NCBI GenBank assembly: GCA_013995675.1
Contig: VWRR01000007.1
Location: 496,001 to 560,000 of the forward strand
Reading direction: 5' to 3'
DNA length: 64,000 nt
From: Cyanidiococcus yangmingshanensis
Taxonomy: Eukaryota; Rhodophyta; Bangiophyceae; Cyanidiales; Cyanidiaceae
The position numbers were made by a program, and so were the translations under genes. The notes under the pieces were generated by a model. It did not search any database. It was not told the origin of the DNA and worked only from the letters and a program-made list of their open reading frames with translations. This document shows positions 20,821 to 31,323 of this stretch, one piece after another; the first letter of the stretch is position 1; each line of letters opens with the position of its first letter.

Positions 20821-21909
20821 ATGTTGTCAGCGTCGATGCAGGAGGAGGGAGTGCGACGACGTTCCGCTCGACTAGCTGGGAAACAGGTTGAGAAAACGCC
20901 GGAGACCGCTGAAACATCTTTGCCCAGATCCGAAACAAGCTGTCCAGGTCAGGAGGCACTCCAGAAGCGACGCTCTACGACAGTGCGTGGAGTAAAGAAG
21001 CAAGAAACCCGAACTCGTGAGCGACAAGCGACGAGGAAAGGATCTCTAAAGCCAAGTGATCCCGCACAGTCCAGAGCGAGATCAGACCTAGATTCGGAGC
21101 GAGCCACTCGAGTCGCTGTCTCTGATCACAACACTGGCAAAAAACGGCTTGAGACTCCGGACTTTTCAAAACGAACTCGACAAGGTACGGTGCAGAAACG
21201 AGGACGTTGCGAGTCGGCTGGATCAGGGCTCGCTCCAGCAGCGCCTGTTCCGGAGGTGGCAGCAGTCACCGTGCAACGCAATGACCCGAATTTTTGCAAT
21301 AAGCTCGACAATAGCGATACGGAGCGAGAGGAGGCAGGTGCCTCGGCTCACCAGGGGAGTGAAAGCGATGCGGTGAGGACGTCACCGCTCGTCTCAGTCT
21401 TGCCGTGCTCGTACGGTTCCGCTTTTTCCCCGGGAATGCCGACGCCATTGCGATCGTGCGAACGAGCCGAAGACATGTTCAACAATAAGCAAAATGAACT
21501 GGAATTGACTGGAGCATCTGGGACGCCCCAGCGTCCTGAACGACAGGCCCGTCGCAGGAAGCGCCACCGGCACGCCGACCACGACGATGTGAAGACTTGT
21601 AACAGCCGCACAGGACAAACGCATCCAACGCGAGAGCTCTCCTCATCAGGGCAACACGAGCCTGCAACAGGAGCCATGAACACCACCGCAAATGCAATGG
21701 TCCAGCTGCAGAGCCAAGAAGGCGAAGCGCTGACAACGCATTCATTCCGAGACGCGGAAGAGCCCTTGGGTTCGAAACCGGTCTATTCGCCTGGTGGCCT
21801 TTTTCAAGAGGGAGTGATATCAACGAGCCTCATGAGCGATCCGGCAAGGAAGGATGCGGTCGTGCTCGGGTTTGAGTGTAGATCGCTTGGCACCGATGGC
21901 CGCGGATGA
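20821..21909 (+). CDS. Disordered basic protein, or N-terminal part of the U2AF gene
   Basis: A 362-residue open frame from the ATG at 20821 (another ATG is at 20836). The product is rich in Arg, Lys, Glu, Ser and Thr, with no folded domain. It begins with EGVRRRSARLAGKQ, a motif type common in nuclear proteins, and has several basic clusters such as RQARRRKRHRH. Its length without stops makes chance unlikely. It ends 14 nt inside the start of the U2AF gene (ATG 21896) in another frame. As single-base indels are common in this window, the two frames may be one gene whose long disordered N-terminus precedes the RRM domains, like the RS region of U2AF65. Otherwise it is a separate gene that overlaps U2AF by a few codons. 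Confidence 0.6.
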   Translation: MLSASMQEEGVRRRSARLAGKQVEKTPETAETSLPRSETSCPGQEALQKRRSTTVRGVKKQETRTRERQATRKGSLKPSDPAQSRARSDLDSERATRVAVSDHNTGKKRLETPDFSKRTRQGTVQKRGRCESAGSGLAPAAPVPEVAAVTVQRNDPNFCNKLDNSDTEREEAGASAHQGSESDAVRTSPLVSVLPCSYGSAFSPGMPTPLRSCERAEDMFNNKQNELELTGASGTPQRPERQARRRKRHRHADHDDVKTCNSRTGQTHPTRELSSSGQHEPATGAMNTTANAMVQLQSQEGEALTTHSFRDAEEPLGSKPVYSPGGLFQEGVISTSLMSDPARKDAVVLGFECRSLGTDGRG

Positions 21910-24660
21910 GGGCGTCTCAGGTGAGACCAGACCCGATGCTCCTGCCTCGAGTCGTGTGTACAGCACGCGTCGGCGACGAGCGGAAGCAACGAAGCAACCA
22001 GTACCATCTAAATCAACAACCAGGAAGATTGGTATTGATGAGTGTGATAAGTGTATCGAAGCTGCAACTGCTCGTCACAACAGTGCTTCATTGATCGATG
22101 CAAATAGCAAGCCAGCCGCTGACCTTCGTGAAATTGTCCTGAAACAACGCATTCGAGACGCGCTTGAGACCACACGAGCACACCGAGACCTCAGTATGGA
22201 AAAGATCCGAACAACTGAACCGAAACAAGATTTTTCAACTATTCGCCCGTCAGGGACAGATGGTGTTCAGAGAGAGTCAGCGCCAGGACGTGAACGCCGC
22301 GACGAGCGTGCTGACAAATGGGTTCATTCGAACGGATTGCATCGAACGATGAACGGCTCGCGGGGATGCAGTCCAGAGACGGAACGTTCGTTGCCGTCGA
22401 AGGACAAAGAACGAGGCACAGGCGCCCGTCGAGCAGTCCAATCCATCGACCGAGACCGACTCGAACGAGTCTCATCTCAGACTGAAGCGTATTGCTGTAC
22501 CGAACGCGTCCCAAGAGGAATGTATTCGTCAGGGTCTCGAATGAATGCGAGACGGCAACACCCAAGCGGGTATCAGGGAGCACCTGTTGCGCCTCCTGAT
22601 CATCGGAGCTCGATCGCCAAGACTTTCGATAGGATCGATCCTGCGAAACGAGCGCAACGACGTACTCCTGACCCCGAATCGAGCTCATCTCGCCCTGTTC
22701 GTGAGCGTCGCTCAGGGTCTACTGAAGACGGCGATCACCCTAGTATTCCCTTGACAATGGAGCGAATTGCCAAGCAGGCTGCTTTTGTGGTACAGGCAGC
22801 GGCAGCCGCTTCGACAACGAAACCATCAGACGAGGCTTTGGCTGGTGCCGGCAGCTCGGCTCGTTCCGAGGCTGAGCAACTGTGCTGGTTGTGGTTGCAT
22901 GGCCCTGACGTCGGAAGCCAGCCTGCGCGACGGGTTGTCTTACGAAACCTGCCACCATCGGCAACGGAGGATGCGCTTTACTTGTTTCTTGTGCACGTCA
23001 TGGCCGCAGCTTGTTGTTTCTCCTATGACTACGTGCGTTGGTACCAGCATTACAACGGCTGGTCGGAGAGACACCACCGCGGGGCCGCCATGACCGCTGC
23101 TGCAGGGCGCTTTGGCCCTGCGAAGCGACGACAATACCAGCCAGCAGAGCAGCACAGGATCGCGGTCGCTAGCGGTGACGAAATCGCGCCATTGCTCGAT
23201 GACCATAAGATCCTTTCGCTGCTGAAACTTACTCCTATTTGGGATTTACAGCTTGTCGCGAAACGTCGCATGGCCTTTGTCGAGTGCCTCACGGTGAGCG
23301 AAGCGACTGGCCTCGTGCGCCTGAATGGGTTACTCTTCCAAGGGCATCAGCTACTCATTCGGAGACCAAGGGAATTTGATGCCGATTCCTGGTTCAATGC
23401 CAGCGGTCTCTCGAAAAGGGATCAGGAAGCGCTGCGTCATCCGCCGCCACGTTTCTGCCCTGCACATATCGAGGCGAACGTCGTGAGTCCCGACGTTTCC
23501 ATGAATGAAGTGCTACCAGCGCCAGCAAACGTTTTCTACGGTTATATCGGCCAGATCCCTTTCCATCTGACCGAGTACACCATCATTCACTGGTTACGAA
23601 ACGCGCTTGTCGAATGGCCCTGGCGACTCACCGCATTTCGTCTGGCCCGGGAAGCCAACTCTGGCCTAAGTCGCGGCTTTGCTTTTTTCGTCTCGATGCC
23701 ACGAAAACGGAACAGCAGCCAGCGAATGCAGTCGACGAAACTGAAACCACCACAATGGCCCGAATGCAAGTCGAATCATCACCTTCCCTGTCGACCGTGG
23801 AGGAGACGACACCAACTCGGGCGCTGGCGGGCACGGAAAACACCCTGGATCGCGAGCGGCTCCTAGAGCATCTACGCTCGGTGTGTTTGCCGGGAAGTGC
23901 TCGCCCACTGACCATTCGGGAGGCAAATGCTCAACGTGGAGGCGACAGAACGAGTGCCTCACTATTCCAGGCTGGTTTGGAGCGACGGAAAGTCGCAGGA
24001 AATGGCGCGCTCGCTCATGGCGCTAACGATACGGGTCGAGTGGCGTGTGCAGCGACAGACACGGGCTCGCCGTCGGCTACAGTATCCTCCGAAATGTGCG
24101 TCCTTGTTCTGGTGCGACTTGTCGCGCCGAATCTACTTGCAGACGAACAGGAACGTAAGGAGGTTCTCGACGAAGTCGAAGACGAAATGACCAAATTCGG
24201 TCCGATTGAACGGATTCGACTCGACGAGCGACCGATTTCTCCTGCTGCGGGAACCATCTATGTTCACTTTACAAGCCCTGCGGACGCTGCAACAGCGGCG
24301 AATGCGATGCAGGGGAGACGGTTCGACGGTCGTCCGGTGATCGCGAAACTCGTCCATGTATCGGAGATGAGCGCGCGTCTCGGAACGCCTTTAGCAGAGA
24401 ATCGGCTCGTCGTCCTGCCCGGTATTGTCGATGGGCGAGCCTTCACTGATGCAGCGGAACGAGCAGACATTGCACTGGACATACGAGAGGAGATGCTCCA
24501 ATTCGCCGAGTCAGTAGACGTGGACATTCCAATTCCACCTGATCCTGATGCTGGTGCTGCACTCATCCGCTTTCCCGAGGCAACGGCCGCTCACCGGGCA
24601 GTTGAAGCGCTCCAAGGCCGCCTATTCGACGGACGCCCAGTTCGGCCGTATCTGCGGTGA
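21896..24660 (+). CDS. U2AF2: U2AF large subunit with two C-terminal UHM domains; apparent 1-nt frame break
   Basis: The U2AF large subunit binds the polypyrimidine tract and recruits U2 snRNP. The start is taken at ATG 21896 (MAADEGVSGE); an in-frame ATG at 21854 is also possible. About 280 residues of Arg/Ser/Glu-rich sequence come first. RRM1 starts at RRVVLRNLPPSATEDAL, carries an insertion after its first helix, and ends LNGLLFQGHQLLIRRPREF, very close to the U2AF65 RRM1 end. RRM2 is VFYGYIGQIPFHLTEY to SRGFAFF. Here the frame breaks at the T run 23683-23688 (one T missing) and continues as FRLDATKTEQQ. Two UHM-type RRMs follow: VLVLVRLVAPNLLADEQ to GRRFDGRPV, and LVVLPGIVDGRAFTD to GRLFDGRPV. 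Both keep the R-x-F loop that grips ULM tryptophans in SF1 and SF3b1. U2AF65 normally has one. Confidence 0.88.
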
Positions 24661-25065
24661 CAAGAGACTACCGCGAGTCGGCCTCGAAACCTGTCGACAC
24701 GGCCGAACTGGCCATGGGAAAAGAGCAGACCTTCAGCGGTTGCGCCCGAAGAGGCATCCTTGCGTTTCATCGTTCGAACGCGCCGAGCGTCTCTGCCTCC
24801 GAGACGCCTGTTGCACTCCTTCAAGTTTGGTATACGCCCGTTGATTTCGTCACTTTCAAAGTCCACTTTGCGTTTTCTCTTTTCTGACCAAGAACACGAG
24901 CAGTGCTAACGCGCCTATCGAATGCAACCAGTTTCCGAAACTGCCTTGGGAGGCGCCTCGGTTGCACCAGTCGGCACCCTGGCCTCGACCAGGTCGAAAC
25001 GAAAACCCCGCGCTACGAGCGCGCTCCGAGCCCGCTCCACATCCGCTCGTAGACGCGCTGCCGCA
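24661..25065. other. Convergent intergenic region
   Basis: About 400 bp between the U2AF stop and the end of a small minus-strand gene. Nothing supported. Confidence 0.4.
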
Positions 25066-25431
25066 TCAGGGACGCTCCGGAAACTGCCATATCAGCCAAA
25101 TTAACTGAACGAGAAAGACCAACGCGGCCACTATAGGTAGCGCCAAAGGGAGCGCGAGCCACAACAGCCCCGTTTGAGCGCTGCCGCCACGCCATCGTCC
25201 ATCTCCGGGTAAAATTGCACTGAAAATCCAAAGCTGCAAACCTCGAATCCAGCAGATGCTCGTAAAGATGGCTGCTCCAGTCAGAAGCCAAGACGCACGG
25301 TATCCACTGCGCGCAGTCGTCATCCGTTCAGCGTTCAGCGAAAGGTACCTGCTCGTCGACGCGACGAGAGCCGCCCTGAGTGCCATGCTTGGCGGTCCGC
25401 CTTCCCGGAACAACTTGTAATAAGACATCAT
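25066..25431 (-). CDS. Small membrane protein, unidentified
   Basis: A 121-residue frame from the ATG at 25431 (a second ATG follows directly). Two hydrophobic segments are clear: SWLLTGAAIFTSICWIRGLQLWIF at about residues 49-72 and a long one near the C-terminus (LLWLALPLALPIVAALVFLVQLIWLIW). The open frame continues upstream past 25431 without an ATG for at least 40 codons and includes a further hydrophobic patch (HPVFAGLSFLS), so the true start may be hidden by an indel or lie upstream. I do not recognise the family. Confidence 0.55.
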   Translation of the reverse strand: MMSYYKLFREGGPPSMALRAALVASTSRYLSLNAERMTTARSGYRASWLLTGAAIFTSICWIRGLQLWIFSAILPGDGRWRGGSAQTGLLWLALPLALPIVAALVFLVQLIWLIWQFPERP

Positions 25432-26174
25432 GGACAAAAAGGAAAGACCTGCGAATACTGGATGGGACACGCTCAGCAATCGCGATGGATGCGCCGCGAT
25501 CGATGAAACGCGCTGAAAAACTCGTGTGTGGATCGAACAACGAGCAGTGATCCTCCCTTGAATGATGCTCGAGATACAGGACGTGCGCTGACCACGACAC
25601 GAATCGATCAGATGCTATCAGGGTTGGTGAACGTCGGCACCATCGTCCAATTCGATGAACTGGTGACCACCACCCCCGACGATCGATGAGAGGCGTCCCC
25701 GCCCTCGTGTTCCAGGTCGTGTCTCCATCACGCCTGTTTCCATTCCGTTCGTGATCAGACACCGCTTGTTCGTCCGCAGCGGCAGCCATGTCGTTCGGGT
25801 GGATCCGTCGAGCAGGCACAACACGGTGTCACGTTTCGATGTCGAGCCAGCTTCTGGATCGTCAACGCGAAACCATGCCTATGAGCGTCGCTGCGGCACC
25901 GAGGGCACGCATGCATACGTCCTGATTTCTGGGACCATCTTCACGTTGAGAAAGCAGCTGCCAGCCATGGACGGTCATCCGTGGCGAACGACGACCAAGG
26001 GATGTTTCAAGGGGTGCTGGTCCCGTGCCTGAAGCGTCCCAGCGACCGCGAAACGCGTTGGCGCCGATCGTCGTCGTCGTCGTCGTCGGTCTGATCTTGT
26101 GCGCGCGGGCGTCGGGCTGCGATGAAGCGCTCGTTCACAGTGTGTCGCTTGTTGAACAAAGCGGTGGTTTTCTG
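25432..26174. other. Divergent intergenic region with a TCG repeat
   Basis: Holds the upstream regions of the small membrane protein and the ClpR gene. A perfect run of about seven TCG triplets lies at about 26068-26089. The ClpR frame is open through it (coding Val repeats), but the transit-peptide-like ATG comes later at 26175. Confidence 0.45.
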
Positions 26175-27077
26175 ATGACTGCCTTTGTTCCTGTTAGTGT
26201 TGGTCTATTGAAGACAAAACCTGTGTTGGGCAGTTCTGGCACGGTTGCTCTAAGCGCTTCTTTTTCGGTTTTCTCGTCCTCCTCGGTTCGGAGATGCGTG
26301 GCGAGGGGCAGCTTCTGTGGTGAAGGCGTCTGCGCGGCATCGTGTGGTAACGTTTACTCCAAATGTCGCAGTTCTTCACGCGCTCGCGATAAGGATATGG
26401 ATAAAGGGGCTTGGTCGCTTCGTTGCAGCTCTGCAAACGCCCCGATGACGATAGAGGGGGCGCGCATCGGGCCTCCTCCTGATCTGCCGTCGTTGCTTTT
26501 GCACAACCGCATCGTTTACATTGGTATGCCACTCACTGCACCTGTTTGTGAATTAATCATTGCTGAGCTGCTCTACCTGAACTATAACGACCCTGATAAG
26601 CCGGTTTACGTCTACATCAATTCGACGGGGACGATGGGGCTCGATGGCAGCACGGCTGGTTTCGAGACCGACGCGTTCGCGATCATCGACACCATGAACT
26701 ACATCAAGCCACCGGTCTATACGATTTGTGTCGGGTCTGCGTTCGGTCTGGCGGCAGTGATTCTGGCCTGTGGCGACAAGGGCAATCGGGCAGCCCTGCC
26801 GAATGCTTCGATCATGCTACACCAGCCTCGTGGCACAGCGCGTGGTCAGGCGGCGGATATTGCCATCAAGGCCCGCGAAATCATGTACAATCGCAAAGTT
26901 GCGATGGAAATTCTGGCTGAACACACTGGACGGCCAGTGGAGGAATGCCTTACCGCCAGCGAACGGACCAAGTACATGACGCCACAGGAAGCGAAGGAAT
27001 TTGGCATCATTGACAAGATCTTGCGCAGTGAAAAAGATATGCCGAAGGAAATGCCCGCGTTTCTCAAGCAGCTCTGA
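26175..27077 (+). CDS. Plastid ClpR: inactive ClpP-like protease subunit
   Basis: A 300-residue ClpP-fold protein. The catalytic residues are lost: the nucleophile serine is Gly191 (context VGSAFGLAAV, where ClpP has SAASMG), the histidine His216 is kept (IMLHQP), and the aspartate position is Thr265 (SERTKYM). This defines a ClpR subunit, which builds the plastid Clp ring but does not cleave. The start chosen at 26175 gives MTAFVPVSVGLL, with a Phe at position 4, matching the red-algal plastid transit peptide pattern; the frame is open from 26025 but that sequence includes a Val repeat. About 90 residues of Ser/Arg-rich presequence precede the ClpP fold (IVYIGMPLTAPVCELII onward). The insertion seen in some ClpR proteins near INSTGT is also present (MGLDGSTAGFETDAF). 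Confidence 0.9.
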   Translation: MTAFVPVSVGLLKTKPVLGSSGTVALSASFSVFSSSSVRRCVARGSFCGEGVCAASCGNVYSKCRSSSRARDKDMDKGAWSLRCSSANAPMTIEGARIGPPPDLPSLLLHNRIVYIGMPLTAPVCELIIAELLYLNYNDPDKPVYVYINSTGTMGLDGSTAGFETDAFAIIDTMNYIKPPVYTICVGSAFGLAAVILACGDKGNRAALPNASIMLHQPRGTARGQAADIAIKAREIMYNRKVAMEILAEHTGRPVEECLTASERTKYMTPQEAKEFGIIDKILRSEKDMPKEMPAFLKQL

Positions 27078-28554
27078 ACGAGACCGGTATCATCGCGATT
27101 TGAAAGACCACGGGACCGTGCCGAAACTGCACTCGTCCTCGTCGTCGTTCTTGTCTTCAAGCGCTGCGCCGCCAGCCTCTGTCCCGATATCGTCCCGGCA
27201 CGGTCCCGTAACCGTATCCGAGTTTGCCAACAGACGTTTGGTTCGTCTGGAGTAAATCGCCCGGTTTGAACAACCACCGGTGGCCAGTCGAGCGCGAATG
27301 TCAAGTCACAATAGCCATTTGGTGACCGAACACCAGATGTTCATTAGAGACCACCGGCGCTGGTCTATCAGTCGATGCACAGGTGCCACGAAAACGTCTC
27401 TAGTGGTATGACACGATTTGGCAATGGTCACGGCGTTCCTCAAAGTCGTTCTTGTCCCGGTGGCATGCGGAGTACTCCTCGTCTGGTGCTGCCAGCCTAT
27501 CTTTCTTTGGTCGGTAGTCTATACACAAGCAGCTTGGTTCTAAAACGCCGAGAAATACTGCCGAACGATTTGCGAGTTCGCGGGGTCTCGTTTCTGCACG
27601 AGTGTCGTCAGCGCGTTGGCGTACGTTTCGAGCCCAGGGACTAGCCAGAAATTCAATGGTTCGTGTCGTTATCTGACCCAAACATCCCAACCGAATTGGG
27701 CTTTCGGATGAAACGGCTCCCTTCGTGTTGTAAAAGCCTATCGGGACAGACTTGTCCGTTTGATATCGAGAAGAAACTATTGATTCAGCGCTCCAGAAAG
27801 CCGGATAGAGAACTGTCGCGCACGAGTGCTGGCCAGTCGTGAACGTTGAGCGTGTTGGACGCTGTGACGCCCCAGATAACCCCGGCTCACTAAACGTGCT
27901 CCGAACAGTACGCTGTCATACTTGTCACCCTCAACAACCTTCAGAACGCAGTGGATAATCACTCATAGAATCGCTGTTGGCACTCGGTTTATAGATGCAG
28001 ACACGGTGCAGCGAACGAGCCCACAAGCGACGATAAAGCGAGCGACAAGTTTCATCTCGTCACTAGTTTTGCAACTCAATTGGCACTATTCACTTTCTGA
28101 TTTACATCCAAGATTTCGTTGAGTACCATTCCCTGCCTTCTGATTTTTAAACAAGGACTCGACGACCTGTCGAGAAGGACAACTCGGGTGGAACGAGCGA
28201 TCCGCCTTGTCGGCAGACACTGTTCCTGTCCACGTTGGTACTAGACGCGTTCGGGGCGTCAAGCCGACTGGGTTGGCTGCCAGGGCCTCGACTATTCAGG
28301 TCTCTTTCAAAGAACGTTCTTTTAGCGTCACCTGCCACTGAAGAAGCGACAAGTTTGGGTACACCTCGAGCGCACCAGCAGGCGAGCGTGTTTGTTCGAG
28401 GAGCGTTCCGCGGTGACCTGAACCGACAGCGAGCCGATCGTCCCTGCGAGTAACAACGACTCGAACTGGGATCAAAACGAACCTGCAACCCTTGAGGCTG
28501 TCTGAATCATCAGCCGTTCGGTGACGAAGTTTGTTTGCTTGTTCGTTCGTGCTC
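27078..28554. other. Intergenic, no supported gene
   Basis: Almost 1.5 kb between two plus-strand genes. All frames are short (under about 115 codons) and lack recognisable domains. The stretch at about 27660-28140 is A+T-richer than its surroundings. Confidence 0.4.
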
Positions 28555-29316
28555 ATGACAGCACGTCCTGGGTCGTCGTTCACTGTTCAAGTGATTCCAA
28601 AGGCGGCCCAGTCGCTGGACCAAGTCCATCGAGAGACACGAAAACAGTTGTTCGGAGTTCAGCAACGGCTGCAGGAGTTAGAGCAACTCCAGCAGACACA
28701 AGCAGCGGGGCCAGCTAGGGCAAGCGATGCGTCATCATCCTCGAGTGCAGTCTTAGAAGCGCTTCAGACCATACAGATAGAGCTACAGCAGCTTGAGCGC
28801 TTGACGAGCGAGCTCACCCAACTCGCAAGCCGAGCGCCCCCGACGCAGAGAGCGCTATGGGAGCGCCGCGCTGTCCAACTGCAAAGTCAGCTTCATGAAC
28901 TAGGGACGTTCTGGCGACAAGTACACACAACGGAGCGACAACGTCACTGGCACACGCGTGCTCGTGAGTCACTTTTAGAGGGCGCGGACCTGAGTCGCTC
29001 CAAGGCGAATGCTGACGCCACCGTGCTAGACCTCGAACGACTTGAGGAGCAATCCCTATCACGTTCTTCGCAACAGGCGGATGGCATCGTCTCCAGTGGT
29101 CACGATATCCTCGAAGCATTACGTCAGCAACACCATACGCTCAAGGCGGTGCGGCGAAAGACGCTGGATATGGCTCATCGTCTGGGTATCAGTCAGCGAC
29201 TACTCCGACGTATTCAGCGTCGAGCTCGAAACGATATGCGACTCGTGTGTGGCGGCTTTACAACCATCGCGCTACTGGTATGCGCGCTCTGGTACTTCAA
29301 GTCCCGTGTCTCTTAA
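28555..29316 (+). CDS. Membrin/Bos1-type Qb-SNARE (GOSR2-like)
   Basis: A 253-residue tail-anchored protein from the ATG at 28555; the frame opens at 28531 with a TTG only. The N-terminal two thirds are helical and Gln/Leu-rich. The SNARE helix runs from about residue 175 (SQQADGIVSSGHDILEAL) through QQHHTLKAVRRKTLDMAHRLG to ISQRLLRRIQRRARND, followed by the membrane anchor (CGGFTTIALLVCALWYF) and four residues. Order and spacing match membrin, including the 'S(N)xxLRxIxRR' block before the anchor. Membrin works in ER-Golgi traffic with Sed5, Bet1 and Sec22/Ykt6. Assignment to membrin rather than GS28 rests on the RRIQRRARND block. Confidence 0.82.
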   Translation: MTARPGSSFTVQVIPKAAQSLDQVHRETRKQLFGVQQRLQELEQLQQTQAAGPARASDASSSSSAVLEALQTIQIELQQLERLTSELTQLASRAPPTQRALWERRAVQLQSQLHELGTFWRQVHTTERQRHWHTRARESLLEGADLSRSKANADATVLDLERLEEQSLSRSSQQADGIVSSGHDILEALRQQHHTLKAVRRKTLDMAHRLGISQRLLRRIQRRARNDMRLVCGGFTTIALLVCALWYFKSRVS

Positions 29317-29471
29317 ACCGAAGTGACGCCGTGTAGCATGTTGTGCGGAGGCATCGTTTTGGGTTCAAGGCAAGGCTCGCTGCCGAGCCGACCAAACCAT
29401 GTTGTTTTCGACAGTTCAGTTGGCTTTAGCGATCGTGGAAGCGTACTTTTCGGATACGACTGCTCTCGGCG

Positions 29472-29882
29472 CTATTCAGGTCTTCGAGACGAGACACCGC
29501 CGTTGGAGCGAGCGACCTTTGCGTCAATAGGCACGCTCTCGACGTTGTCTGTCTGTTCCCGGTCGGCTGTCACTGCGAGCTCCCGCAGCTTTTGAGGCGG
29601 CATATCGTGGCCTTCGAAGGGCCACGGCTCTCGTACCGTGGCAATAGCCTCACCAAGGATGCCTCGAACGCGCGTCATAACCTCCAGAAAACGCTCCGTT
29701 TCGCCGCTCAGTGCTGCCTCGTCAGGCGGTAGTACAGCAAGCTTGGTAACCATATCTCTGGCTAAAGGATATAGCTCCAAAAGGGCTTCCTCTGCTTGGT
29801 TCAGTCGCTCCAACGTGGCTGCCTCGTAACAGTTCGGGGGCAGTGCTCGTGACAGCTCCTGCTCTTGCGCGGGCGGTTCCAT
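29472..29882 (-). CDS. Mediator subunit 11-like protein
   Basis: A 136-residue protein from the ATG at 29882. It has two predicted amphipathic helices: LERLNQAEEALLELYPLARDMVTKLA and SGETERFLEVMTRVRGILGEAIATV. This is the pattern of MED11, a head-module subunit of the RNA polymerase II Mediator complex (short helical protein with N-terminal 'RI..L...E..I...L..A...'). A Pro-rich link and a polar tail follow. Similarity is weak and short, so MED22 or another small helical protein remains possible. It converges with the membrin gene, with about 155 nt between stops, and diverges from MPDU1. Confidence 0.5.
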   Translation of the reverse strand: MEPPAQEQELSRALPPNCYEAATLERLNQAEEALLELYPLARDMVTKLAVLPPDEAALSGETERFLEVMTRVRGILGEAIATVREPWPFEGHDMPPQKLRELAVTADREQTDNVESVPIDAKVARSNGGVSSRRPE

Positions 29883-30484
29883 AGTCGTGCACAACTCGTT
29901 CCAACGCAAGCGTAGAGCACCTTTTTTAAAGGATATTTGTTCAGACCTAGTTTGATTATCAGAGACTCGCCGGTCTCAGTCGGGGATGCTGAAACGGATA
30001 CCCTGACGCTCCGACTCGGCACGTCCCCGAGACGCAAAACGGTTTCCCAACAAACCGCGCTGCCAGTGGCTCGCCGACCGTGGATGCTCTGAACAGACTG
30101 TAGAACTCTGGGCATTTTTTGTATCGTCGAAGGGAGAGAAGGCATCTCTCGCCCAGACCAAGCGCATCATGGGCGTATATATGCTGAACAGGTCATAAAG
30201 TCCTCGATACTTTCTGTATGTTCGAAAGAAGCGAACGCATCTCTTGCTGGAGCGAAGATGAAACCCTCGGGTCTGCATACGATTCCTCTCAACAGCAGCG
30301 TCAAAGCAAACCTATGACACCTTTTGGAATGCTCGTGCCGGTGCTTCATCATGTTGAATGGCCCCGTGATCCTCCTTCGCGACTGCTGGCCAAGTCGGCG
30401 ACCTTGGGTGGCCCGGGGACGCAACTCCATGAGCGCCTCTACGAGCAGCCGCCTGTCGTGTTCGAACACAAAACCGGTCGCTCG
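29883..30484. other. Divergent region MED11-like / MPDU1
   Basis: About 600 bp. The MPDU1 frame is open from an ATG at 30218, so the right part may be translated if that upstream ATG is used. There is no other supported feature. Confidence 0.4.
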
Positions 30485-31323
30485 ATGATGATGTCTCGAA
30501 TCCTGACCTTCACCGCAATCCTCAGCCTTTACTTCTGTTTACCAGTTGTGGCGCTTTCTTTCAGTAAAGAGGCGTGTACGACGTGGCCATCCTGGTCTGT
30601 TGTGGAACGTTGGTGGCAAACAGGTGACACGCGCTGTCTGCGTCTGCAGCTGGCCCGTCTGCTTGGTTATGGAGTGGTCGCCGGGGCTGCACTCGTCAAG
30701 CTTCCCCAGCTTTGGCGCATCTTGGAGAGCCATTCGGCCGCGGGCATCTCTATGACGACGTACCTGGTAGAGTCGTTCGGATATGCGTACAACTTGGCCT
30801 ATCACTATCGAGCAGGCTATCCGTTCTCGACGTACGGCGACTTTGCGCTACTGGGCGTTCAGAACTGCGCAATCATGGCGCTAATTTTTTACTATGGTGG
30901 ACAGTGGTTTCCCAAGGTTTGTTGACGTTGTTGCTCTTCCTCGGCGGAACTGTGTTGGCGAGTTGGAAGCAAGGCCCGGTGCCGCTTGCGATCCTCGAAC
31001 GTTTGTGTAGTCTGAATATCGCCATCGTCATTGGCAGTCGTTTGCCTCAGATTTTCGCCAATACTCGACGCAAACACACCGGCTCTCTGAGTCTTACAAC
31101 CTGTGTGGGCCTTTTTGGTGGTGCAGTGGCGCGTGTCTTCACAACGCTGCAGCAAGTGCAGAACAGCACGATTCTCCTTGGTTACTTGGCGAGTGCGTTC
31201 CTGAACGGCTTGCTCGTTATCCAGATCTTTTTGTATCGAGAGCGCACCAAAGCTGTGATGACTGGAACGAGTCGCAAGTCGGAGGCGATACGTATACGCA
31301 GTGACAAGACTAAACAGAACTAG
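30485..31323 (+). CDS. MPDU1: MPDU1-like PQ-loop membrane protein, with an apparent 1-nt frame break
   Basis: MPDU1 (Lec35) is needed for use of dolichol-phosphate mannose and glucose in the ER lumen. Both PQ-loop repeats are present: VAGAALVKLPQLWRILESHS and IVIGSRLPQIFANTRRKHTG, with the family's GGAVARVFTTLQQ stretch and about seven hydrophobic segments. The two repeats are in different frames. One G missing at the GG of 30916-30917 explains it and restores QWFPKGLLTLLLFLGG. The corrected protein is about 280 residues from the triple Met at 30485 (MMMSRILTFTAIL), near the usual 250. An in-frame ATG at 30218 would add 89 residues of polar sequence that the family does not have. Confidence 0.85.
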
